DNA from: an uncultured Eggerthellaceae bacterium
GTDB taxonomy: Bacteria; Actinomycetota; Coriobacteriia; Coriobacteriales; Eggerthellaceae
Length of the DNA: 11,887 nucleotides
Direction: 5' to 3'
Assembly: GCA_946626265.1 (NCBI GenBank)
Contig: CAMOUE010000052.1
Coordinates: forward strand, 1 to 11,887
Shown piece after piece: positions 5,929-11,208 of the stretch (the stretch's first letter is position 1; every line of letters begins with the position of its first letter). The position numbers and the translations under genes were made by a program. Under the pieces are notes generated by a model, which saw only the letters and a list, made by a program, of their open reading frames with translations, was not told the DNA's origin and searched no databases.

Positions 5929-7224
5929 ATGCAATCGCGCGCGACCAACAGACAAGACAAGCAGTACCTCTGCATCGACCTGAAGTCGTTCTACGCCTCG
6001 GTCGAATGCATCGAGCGAGGCCTCGACCCAATGACGGCGAACCTCGTGGTCGCCGACCCCGAACGCACCGAAAAGACGATCTGCCTAGCCGTTTCGCCTT
6101 CCCTCAAGGCGCGCGGCGTGTCGGGGCGCGCCCGCGTGTTCGAGATCCCCGAGTCCTTCGACTACATAATGGCACCGCCGCGCATGGCGAAATACATAGA
6201 GTATTCGGCGAACATATACGCCATCTACCTGCGATATTTCTCGAAAGACGACATCCATGTGTACTCAATCGACGAGGCGTTCATGGACGTCACGAACTAC
6301 CTGCCGCTCTATGGGATCACGGCGCGCGAGCTCGGCGAGCGCATTCGCGCCGAGATACTCGACGAGGTCGGCATCCCGGCCACGTGCGGACTCGGGCCGA
6401 ACCTGTACCTCGCCAAGCTCGCGCTCGACATCACCGCAAAGCACAGCCTCGACTTCTTCGGCGAGCTCGACGAGGAGACGTTCCGCGCAACGCTTTGGGA
6501 CCACCAGCCGCTGACGGATTTCTGGCGTATCGGGCGCGGCACGCAACGGCGTCTCAACGAGCTGGGCATACGCACGATGGGCGAGCTTGCGCTCTACCCC
6601 AACCTCGAAAAGCTCTACGACGTGTTCGGCATCGACGCCGAAATCCTCATCGACCACGCCTGGGGAATCGAGCCGGTGACTATCGCCGACATAAAAGCCT
6701 ACGAACCGCAAAGTCATTCGATCACGAACGCGCAGGTGCTCGGCTGCCCGTACGCCTTCGACGACGCCCTGCTCGTCGTGAAGGAGATGGCAGACACCGC
6801 CTGCCTCGAGATGGTTTCGAAACGCGTCGTCGCCGACTCGGTCACGCTGTCCGTCAGGTTCGAGAAAGACGCGCTCGGCCGTGCCGACGATGCTCGCGGG
6901 ACGGCGCGTTTCATCGCCTCGACCAACGCGCGCAGCGTCATACTGCCCGAGCTCGTCGACCTGTTCCACGAGATCGCGGACCCGAAGCGCAACATCCACC
7001 ACATCTGGCTGAACTTCAACAACGTCGTGCCCGAGGAAAACGGCCAGTTGTCGTTGTTCGTGGACGAGGAGAAGACGGCCGAGGAACGCTCGCGTCAGGA
7101 GGCCATACTCGACATCAAGCGGAAATTCGGGAAGAACGCCCTGCTGAAGGGAATCGACCTCATGCCGCAGGCCACGCAACGTGAACGAAACCGCCTGATC
7201 GGAGGACATAAAAGTGGAACGTAG
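5929..7224 (+). CDS. Y-family translesion DNA polymerase (UmuC/DinB superfamily, Gram-positive UvrX-like)
   Basis: This 431-residue protein copies past DNA lesions with low fidelity. The palm motif YLCIDLKSFYASVE carries catalytic D17 and the steric-gate Tyr22. The second catalytic motif YSIDEAFMD has D115 and E116. The phrases RTEKTICLAVSPSLKARGVSGRARVFEIP and GLGPNLYLAKLALD are typical of the UvrX/YqjW group. FWRIGRGTQRRLNELGIRTMGELA (around 200) is the helix-hairpin-helix thumb. A canonical sliding-clamp peptide, QLSLF, lies at 373-377. All key residues are present and the length is normal, so it should be active. The start is ATG 5929 with GAAAGGA about 8 nt upstream. Its last 11 nt overlap the YolD-like gene. 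The upstream palindrome suggests regulation, but no LexA box was found. Confidence 0.93.
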   Translation: MQSRATNRQDKQYLCIDLKSFYASVECIERGLDPMTANLVVADPERTEKTICLAVSPSLKARGVSGRARVFEIPESFDYIMAPPRMAKYIEYSANIYAIYLRYFSKDDIHVYSIDEAFMDVTNYLPLYGITARELGERIRAEILDEVGIPATCGLGPNLYLAKLALDITAKHSLDFFGELDEETFRATLWDHQPLTDFWRIGRGTQRRLNELGIRTMGELALYPNLEKLYDVFGIDAEILIDHAWGIEPVTIADIKAYEPQSHSITNAQVLGCPYAFDDALLVVKEMADTACLEMVSKRVVADSVTLSVRFEKDALGRADDARGTARFIASTNARSVILPELVDLFHEIADPKRNIHHIWLNFNNVVPEENGQLSLFVDEEKTAEERSRQEAILDIKRKFGKNALLKGIDLMPQATQRERNRLIGGHKSGT

Positions 7225-7459
7225 GGTATTTCACGGCCCGGAAGATGCGGGCGCTGCCGGCGGGGCGCGTGCTGCCGGCGGGGCGGATGTCACGGGAGCC
7301 CTTCCCTCGCTGCCGCGCCCGCGCATGCCGCTCTCGCAGCGCGCAAAGATCTTCATCCCGTTCGACCCGCTCAAAGGCTATCAAGACGCGCTCCGCGAGA
7401 AGGAGCAGGAAGCCGAGCGGTTGCACCACGAGCTTGCGGGCTCCGATTTCGAGTTATAG
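7214..7459 (+). CDS. YolD-like small protein, partner of the translesion polymerase
   Basis: This 81-residue protein starts at GTG 7214, with GGAGGA (7200-7205) ahead of it inside the polymerase gene. It overlaps that gene by 11 nt in another frame, so translation is probably coupled. The N-terminal third is Ala/Gly-rich and contains a perfect internal duplication. The conserved core RAKIFIPFDPLKGYQDALREKE (from R43) resembles the YolD-like family, whose members commonly sit beside UvrX/YqjW-type polymerases and have been proposed to act like UmuD. A short helix ends the protein. The small size, overlap and conserved core make it a genuine gene. The family call rests on the core motif and the neighbour, since the N-terminus is unlike typical members. 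Confidence 0.75.
   Translation: MERRVFHGPEDAGAAGGARAAGGADVTGALPSLPRPRMPLSQRAKIFIPFDPLKGYQDALREKEQEAERLHHELAGSDFEL
7253..7285 (+). repeat. 18-bp tandem duplication inside the YolD-like gene
   Basis: GCTGCCGGCGGGGCG occurs at 7253-7267 and again at 7271-7285, an 18-bp period of which 15 bp are identical. It keeps the frame and encodes AAGGA twice, so it lengthens a flexible Ala/Gly linker before the conserved core. It looks like a replication-slippage product. Confidence 0.8.
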
Positions 7460-7464
7460 CCAAA

Positions 7465-7492
7465 GCGGGCCACGAGGCTCCTGGCGCCCCGC
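7465..7492 (+). terminator. Possible weak terminator hairpin after the polymerase operon
   Basis: GCGGG (7465-7469) pairs with CCCGC (7488-7492). Inside, CCA (7470-7472) pairs with TGG (7482-7484), with a 3-nt bulge. It begins 5 bp after the YolD-like stop codon. No T-run follows, so termination is only suggested by position and stem. Confidence 0.3.
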
Positions 7493-7550
7493 GCACCCGG
7501 CAAGCAGCCGCAACCCCGACCAACAGCCGCAGTATCGCAGGCCACCAAGC

Positions 7551-7559
7551 TGATATACT
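7551..7559 (+). promoter_or_regulatory. Extended -10 promoter of the PPK2 gene
   Basis: TGATATACT is an extended -10 (TGn plus TATACT, 5 of 6). Transcription would start near 7566, giving a leader of about 70 nt to ATG 7636. The leader contains the GAGGAGG ribosome site (7624-7630) and no obvious riboswitch. No good -35 is visible, as is common with extended -10 promoters. This, with the hairpin above, fills the 176 bp between the two genes. Confidence 0.55.
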
Positions 7560-7635
7560 CACCTCAACACGGGGTCGGAATCAGCACGCACCCTAGCCCT
7601 TCCCACCCTGGAAGATCACGACAGAGGAGGCGCAC

Positions 7636-8508
7636 ATGTTGCTCGAGGATTGCCGTTACGACGGATCCCACCGTTTCGACCTTTCGAAATACCCCACATC
7701 CGCGAAGACCGACAAGGCGAAAAAAGCCGAATACGCCGAACTCACGGCCAAAAACACGCAGCTCATGGCCGAATTGCAGGAAAAACTGTACGCTGAGGGA
7801 CACGAGGGCGTCGTCATCATGCTGCAAGCCATGGACGCCGCAGGCAAGGACTCGACGATCAAGCACGTCATGAGCGGCGTGAACCCGCAAGGCGTCTCCG
7901 TCTACAGCTTCAAGACACCGTCGAAGGAAGAGCTCGGGCACGACTACCTCTGGCGCGCCGTGAAAAACCTGCCCCAGCGCGGCAACATCGCCATCTTCAA
8001 CCGGTCATATTACGAAGACGTCCTGGTCGTACGCGTGAAAGACCTACGCAAGACCTACGCCATGCCGTCGCGCTGCCTCGACGAATCCGATGACGAGTTC
8101 TTCGACAGGCGCTACCGGCAGATCCGCGATTTCGAGGAATACCTTTGGGAAAACGGCTACCGGCTGCTCAAGATCTTCCTGAACGTCGGGATGGAGGAGC
8201 AGAAGGAGCGGTTCTTGGCCCGCATAGACGAACCGGCCAAGAACTGGAAGTTCTCGCCTGGCGACCTGGACGAGCGCGCGCTTTGGCCCCAGTACATGGA
8301 CGCGTTCGAGAAGGCGATTGCGAACACGAGCACGAAACATGCTCCTTGGTACGTCATCCCGGCCGACCAGAAATGGTACGCGCGCTGGCTCGTGAGCGAG
8401 GCCGTGGTCGGCATCTTGAAGGATTGCGACCCGCAATTTCCCGAGATGTCGCCAGAAGACCGCGCGAAGATGGCCGAATGCCGCGAGCGGCTTGTGAACT
8501 GGAAGTAG
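7636..8508 (+). CDS. ppk2: Polyphosphate:nucleotide phosphotransferase, PPK2 family (class III-like)
   Basis: This 290-residue cytosolic kinase transfers phosphate from polyphosphate to nucleoside mono- or diphosphates. Walker A is AMDAAGKDSTIKHV (65-78, K71). HVMSGVNPQGVSVYSFKTPSKEELGHDYLWR follows and is very typical of the family. The Walker B/lid-start motif is IAIFNRSYYEDVLVVRV (118-134). Helices with KNWKFSPGDLDERALWPQY and APWYVIPADQKWYARW complete the fold. The overall length and the GVNPQG/FKTPSKEEL wording fit class III, whose known members phosphorylate both AMP and ADP. The class call is by motif only. The start is ATG 7636 with GAGGAGG 5 nt upstream. It has its own promoter and converges with the MarR gene. 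No PPK1 or exopolyphosphatase gene lies in the window. Confidence 0.92.
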   Translation: MLLEDCRYDGSHRFDLSKYPTSAKTDKAKKAEYAELTAKNTQLMAELQEKLYAEGHEGVVIMLQAMDAAGKDSTIKHVMSGVNPQGVSVYSFKTPSKEELGHDYLWRAVKNLPQRGNIAIFNRSYYEDVLVVRVKDLRKTYAMPSRCLDESDDEFFDRRYRQIRDFEEYLWENGYRLLKIFLNVGMEEQKERFLARIDEPAKNWKFSPGDLDERALWPQYMDAFEKAIANTSTKHAPWYVIPADQKWYARWLVSEAVVGILKDCDPQFPEMSPEDRAKMAECRERLVNWK

Positions 8509-8558
8509 CAGGCCGCACGCGTGCAGCCTCGACATTGGGGCGGCATGCGGCGGCCTGC
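8508..8558. terminator. Candidate bidirectional terminator between convergent genes
   Basis: GCAGGCCGC (8508-8516) and GCGGCCTGC (8550-8558) are a perfect 9-bp inverted repeat in the 74-bp gap between the PPK2 and MarR stop codons. Within it, GCACGCGTGC (8515-8524) is itself a 10-bp palindrome. No T-tract follows on either strand. The position between two converging genes favours a shared terminator. Confidence 0.45.
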
Positions 8559-8582
8559 GTGGAATAGACTGCTCAATGCCGG

Positions 8583-9221
8583 TTATTCGGCGTCGAGCTC
8601 CGCATCGTCTTCGACATCGTCGTCGGCGCCGGCCAGACCATGGCCATGTTTGCCGCGATGCTTCGGACGACGTGCGTCGAGCTCGGCCCCGAGCTTGTCG
8701 AGAATGACCCCGAGCTGCTCTTTCTCCTCGTCGGAAAGCACGGCGAAGATATCCGCCGCAGCAAGCGCACGGCGCTCGGCGATTTCGGCGGCGCGGGCGC
8801 GGCCGTCGTCGGTGAGCGTCACCTCGATGGCGCGGCCGTCGACCTCGGATTTCCTACGCTCGATCAAACCGCGCTGCTCGAGCTTCTGGAGCATCTCGCC
8901 GAGCGTCTGCGGACGAATTCCCAGAAGGTACGCAAGATCCTTCTGGTTGATGCCTTCTTTCATGGAGACCATGGTGAGCACGCGCTCCTGGCCACGGCGA
9001 CGCTTGCACTTGCCGCCCTGGCCATGCGGGCCGTGGCCTTCGCCGTGGCCCTCGAAACCGTGGCCCTCGCCGTGCCCGTGGCCCTCGCCGTGGCAGCACC
9101 GGCCACCGTGGCCGTGTTTTCTACCATGCCCATGACCTGCAGGGCCCTCGCCGTCGATGTGGCGCATGATCATTCCGGTGCGGACGAACTTCCCCATCAG
9201 CTCTTCGTTGTTGACAGCCAT
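8583..9221 (-). CDS. MarR-family regulator with His/Cys/Gly-rich insert
   Basis: This 212-residue DNA-binding regulator has helix 1 at about 4-22 (NNEELMGKFVRTGMIMRHI). An inserted segment at 29-72 contains 11 His and 3 Cys in HGHG/EGHG repeats. The winged helix-turn-helix follows: helices at 92-117 (NQKDLAYLLGI, QTLGEMLQKLEQRG) and wing at 120-135 (IERRKSEVDGRAIEVTLT). A dimerisation helix comes next, then a short His patch (KHRGKHGHG) and an acidic tail. The winged-helix core is normal MarR; the His-rich loop is the odd part and suggests metal binding (Ni, Zn, Co, Cu or haem), by analogy with His-rich HypB, SlyD and UreE. The start is ATG 9221 because AAAGAGGT (9228-9235) precedes it; an upstream in-frame ATG at 9248 lacks a ribosome site. 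Three operator-like boxes upstream suggest autorepression. Confidence 0.85.
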   Translation of the reverse strand: MAVNNEELMGKFVRTGMIMRHIDGEGPAGHGHGRKHGHGGRCCHGEGHGHGEGHGFEGHGEGHGPHGQGGKCKRRRGQERVLTMVSMKEGINQKDLAYLLGIRPQTLGEMLQKLEQRGLIERRKSEVDGRAIEVTLTDDGRARAAEIAERRALAAADIFAVLSDEEKEQLGVILDKLGAELDARRPKHRGKHGHGLAGADDDVEDDAELDAE

Positions 9222-9227
9222 CAGACT

Positions 9228-9235
9228 ACCTCTTT
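9228..9235 (-). promoter_or_regulatory. Ribosome-binding site deciding the MarR start
   Basis: AAAGAGGT on the minus strand lies about 7 nt before ATG 9221 and favours it over the in-frame ATG at 9248. Confidence 0.6.
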
Positions 9236-9255
9236 CTCTTTGCCTCATTAATTAG

Positions 9256-9267
9256 TAAGTATCCTTA
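9256..9267. promoter_or_regulatory. MarR operator-like box 1
   Basis: TAAGTATCCTTA is an imperfect palindrome, TAAG-N4-CTTA, lying over the predicted -10 box of the MarR gene. It shares AGTAAGT..CCTTAT context with boxes 2 and 3. Confidence 0.6.
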
Positions 9268-9286
9268 TGATTTGCAGTTTAGTCAG
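9258..9286 (-). promoter_or_regulatory. Promoter of the MarR gene
   Basis: On the minus strand CTGACT (9281-9286) and GATACT (9258-9263) are 17 bp apart, each 4 of 6 to the -35 and -10 consensus. The start of transcription would be near 9251, about 30 nt before ATG 9221. Operator box 1 covers the -10 and box 2 covers the -35, so a bound MarR dimer would block RNA polymerase. Confidence 0.45.
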
Positions 9287-9294
9287 TTTCCTTA
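9283..9294. promoter_or_regulatory. MarR operator-like box 2
   Basis: TCAGTTTCCTTA matches box 1 at 10 of 12 positions, starts 27 bp further on, and overlaps the predicted -35 hexamer. Its left half-site is degenerate (TCAG for TAAG). Confidence 0.5.
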
Positions 9295-9323
9295 TTAATT
9301 CAAGCGCATACTGAGCCATTTGA

Positions 9324-9335
9324 TAAGTAACCTTA
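9324..9335. promoter_or_regulatory. MarR operator-like box 3
   Basis: TAAGTAACCTTA matches box 1 at 11 of 12 positions and has intact TAAG and CTTA arms. It is 41 bp beyond box 2, upstream of the predicted promoter. The AT-rich island holding the three boxes (about 9247-9345) stands out sharply from the GC-rich surroundings. Confidence 0.6.
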
Positions 9336-9360
9336 TTTTCTTCATACGGACGCCACTCGC

Positions 9361-9456
9361 GCCCGCGTGCGCACTACGGCGTAATTGCCCGTGCCCGCGT
9401 GCGCACTACGGCGTAATTGCCCGTGCCCGCGTGCGCACTACGGCGTAATTACCCGC
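9361..9456. repeat. Three tandem copies of a 32-bp repeat
   Basis: The units are 9361-9392, 9393-9424 and 9425-9456. The first two are identical, and the third differs only at two positions in its last 6 bp. Each unit begins GCCCGCGTGCGCAC, continues with TACGGCGTAATT, and contains the perfect palindrome GTGCGCAC. There are no spacers between units, so it is a minisatellite-type array rather than CRISPR. It fills the gap between the QueG-like stop codon and the MarR control region. A related copy lies at 9491-9512. Confidence 0.9.
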
Positions 9457-9490
9457 ACCGCCCTCTCGGGCGTGCCGAGGCAACACCTCC

Positions 9491-9512
9491 GCCCGCGTGC
9501 GCGCTACGACGG
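9491..9512. repeat. Degenerate fourth copy of the 32-bp repeat, spanning a stop codon
   Basis: This stretch matches the first 22 bp of the 32-bp unit at 19 positions. It starts 66 bp after the start of unit 3 and runs through the TAG stop (9504-9506) of the QueG-like gene. The CTAC that encodes that stop on the minus strand is present in every copy, which suggests the array arose from the 3' end of this gene. Confidence 0.65.
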
Positions 9513-10559
9513 ATCCACCAGCTTCGCAATCGCCAATTCGGCGAAACGGCGTACCTGGTCGCTGCCTTCTGCGGCAGCGCGGCGCAGCGCCGGCAAATAG
9601 GACGCATCGCCGCTGTTCCCCATGGCGATGGCAGCGTTCTGCCGGAAAATATCGATATCGCGGATGTAGTTGAACATGACCGGCCGCACGCATGCTTCGT
9701 AGTAGTCGTCGTCGCAGAACAACATGTCTTCGAGCGAGAAACTATCAGCCAGCCAATCGAGATACGGGTCGGGCGCCTTCGCGGCGCCGAGCACGTGCGC
9801 GTTGCGCGGGCAAGCGACCTGGCAGGCGTCGCACCCGTGGACACGCGTGCCGATCAGGTCGAGAACGGCCGGATCCTTGCGCTCGCCGGGCGTGAAGTTG
9901 CTGTAGAGCACGCATCGGCTCGGGTCGAGCGAGCCGTCGTCGGCCATGGCGCCCGTCGGGCATGCGTCGATGCATTTCCGGCAATCGTCGGGACATGCGC
10001 GGCGCGGTTCATGCACCTCGCATTCGAGCTCGACGTCGACGGGGATCGTCACGAATATGATGAAGGACCCCAGCTCACCGGCGTACGCGAAGTTGTTGCG
10101 CCCGTACGTGACGAGCCCTGCGCGCGATGCGATGGCGCGGTCGACGAGCTGCATGTTTGTGTGGTCGTACAGCGAATGGATGCCGAGCCCTTCCAGGTAT
10201 TCCTCGAAGAGGAGCACGCGCTTGCCCTCGAGCGTGTCGTCTGGCGGCAAGTAGCTGCGCGACAGGTAAATACGCCCGAGATGCCGAAGCAGGCGCTCCG
10301 GATACTCGATGCGTCCGACGGCGCGTACGAGCGAGATGACGCTCTTCACCCCGGGGACCTTCTCGCGCGGGCGAGCGGCGAGTCGGAGCTTCGAGCCAGG
10401 GTCGGCCACGTTCCAGATACCGTAGCCGTGACGGCGGCAGAGCTCATCTTCGTAGCCTTCGACCGGGTCGGGCGTCGTTACGCCGACACGAGCGAAGCCG
10501 AGCTCGAGAGCCTTGCGTTTCACCTTTTCCGTCAGGTCGTGGACGTTCTCGTCTTGCAC
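9504..10559 (-). CDS. QueG-like (epoxyqueuosine reductase family) double [4Fe-4S] protein
   Basis: This 351-residue protein has QueG architecture. The N-terminal domain holds LGFARVGVTTPDP and the typical RAIASRAGLVTYGRNNFAYAGELGSF (141-166). A two-cluster ferredoxin module has C193, C196 and C200 in CRKCIDACPTGA, then C216 and C243, C246, C250 in HGCDACQVACPRN. A HEAT-like helix pair ends it (about 305-347). QueG makes queuosine in tRNA using cobalamin. Two oddities argue for caution: the first cluster motif is C-x3-C (C189, C193) rather than C-x2-C, and the DYH motif of true QueG is replaced around 97-106 (RIYLSRSYLP). It may be a paralogue with another substrate. The start is GTG 10559 with GGGGGA (10566-10571) 6 nt upstream. 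No other queuosine gene is visible in the window. Confidence 0.75.
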   Translation of the reverse strand: MQDENVHDLTEKVKRKALELGFARVGVTTPDPVEGYEDELCRRHGYGIWNVADPGSKLRLAARPREKVPGVKSVISLVRAVGRIEYPERLLRHLGRIYLSRSYLPPDDTLEGKRVLLFEEYLEGLGIHSLYDHTNMQLVDRAIASRAGLVTYGRNNFAYAGELGSFIIFVTIPVDVELECEVHEPRRACPDDCRKCIDACPTGAMADDGSLDPSRCVLYSNFTPGERKDPAVLDLIGTRVHGCDACQVACPRNAHVLGAAKAPDPYLDWLADSFSLEDMLFCDDDYYEACVRPVMFNYIRDIDIFRQNAAIAMGNSGDASYLPALRRAAAEGSDQVRRFAELAIAKLVDPS

Positions 10560-10652
10560 GGTTCATCCCCCACTCTCGCTGTTTCGACAACACTTCCCCG
10601 CGCCGTGCGGCCAGCTCGCGCCCGCTCGACGTCGCGCTCGGCGGCATGCCCA

Positions 10653-10674
10653 GCCGCGCCCCGCCCGGCGCGGC
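10653..10674 (-). terminator. GC-rich hairpin directly after the flavoprotein gene
   Basis: GCCGCGCC and GGCGCGGC form a perfect 8-bp stem with a 6-nt loop, touching the stop codon of the flavoprotein gene at 10675. It lacks a T-tract. It may be a terminator of the high-GC type, an attenuator, or a 3'-end stabiliser. The rest of the 115-bp gap to the QueG-like start shows no clear promoter. Confidence 0.45.
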
Positions 10675-11208
10675 CTACAGCGATGCACCCAGCTCACGCG
10701 CCCGCTCGGGAAAGCCCGAACGCGCGGTCATCCCCGGCGTACCGCAGCCGCTTCCGAGCACGCGCCCGCAATCGCGCATGCTCAGATAGCGCACAAGCGT
10801 ATCGTAATGCGATTCGAGCGCATCGAACGTCCAATTGTCCGCATTCCAGGCAACTGCAAGAAGCGCCGACTTCAAGCGCCTTCCCGTAATCGACGGATTC
10901 GACGAGCAGAACCGGTCGACAACTGCTTTGAGCTGGGCGGTCATCCCAAAGTAATAGAGCGGCGTGGCGAAGACGAGCATGTCGGCGGAAAGGATCTTCT
11001 CCCGCACGCCGTCGAAATCATCGTAAAGCGCGCAAGGGCCGCCGTAGCCGCATGACACGCAGCCCGTGCAAGGCGCGATGTCGAGCGCGGCGACGTCGAC
11101 CACCTCGACGTCATGCCCTGCCCCTTGCGCGCCTTCCGCGGAACTGCGGACCAACAGCGCCGTCGAGCCGTTGCGGTTGGGGCTTCCCTGCAGCACCAAG
11201 ATCTTCAT
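10675..11208 (-). CDS. Iron-sulfur flavoprotein-like / NADPH-dependent FMN reductase family protein
   Basis: This 177-residue flavodoxin-fold protein binds FMN and probably carries electrons between NAD(P)H or ferredoxin and a substrate. The FMN phosphate loop is GSPNRNGST (8-16). TPLYYFGMTAQLKAVVDRF is the second flavin-contact region. A compact cysteine motif, CTGCVSCGYGGPC (C47, C50, C53, C59), fits the C-x2-C-x2-C-x4-7-C pattern that holds a [4Fe-4S] cluster in iron-sulfur flavoproteins (Isf). The start is ATG 11208, preceded by AGGAGAAGG at 11213-11221, rather than the earlier in-frame ATG. The start overlaps the aldo/keto reductase stop as ATGA, so the two genes are translationally coupled. 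The physiological substrate is unknown. Confidence 0.83.
   Translation of the reverse strand: MKILVLQGSPNRNGSTALLVRSSAEGAQGAGHDVEVVDVAALDIAPCTGCVSCGYGGPCALYDDFDGVREKILSADMLVFATPLYYFGMTAQLKAVVDRFCSSNPSITGRRLKSALLAVAWNADNWTFDALESHYDTLVRYLSMRDCGRVLGSGCGTPGMTARSGFPERARELGASL

Noticed and set aside
5820..7184. A 454-codon plus-strand open frame overlapping the polymerase
   Set aside because: The translation is Arg/Ala/His-rich with no motif, typical of an off-frame reading of GC-rich coding DNA. The polymerase frame has all catalytic motifs.
7566..7635. Riboswitch in the PPK2 leader
   Set aside because: The leader is only about 70 nt and shows no conserved aptamer motif or strong paired elements by eye.
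8640..9251. A 203-codon plus-strand open frame opposite the MarR gene, with Val/Ala-rich repeats
   Set aside because: The repeats are the complement of the His/Gly codons. The winged-helix motifs are on the minus strand, and this frame has no ribosome site.
9361..9512. Possible CRISPR array
   Set aside because: The 32-bp units touch one another without spacers, and no cas gene is present. It is a tandem repeat.
9417..10889. A 490-codon plus-strand open frame opposite the QueG-like gene
   Set aside because: It runs antisense to a gene with clear cysteine motifs and through the tandem repeats, has no ribosome site, and shows no recognisable domain.
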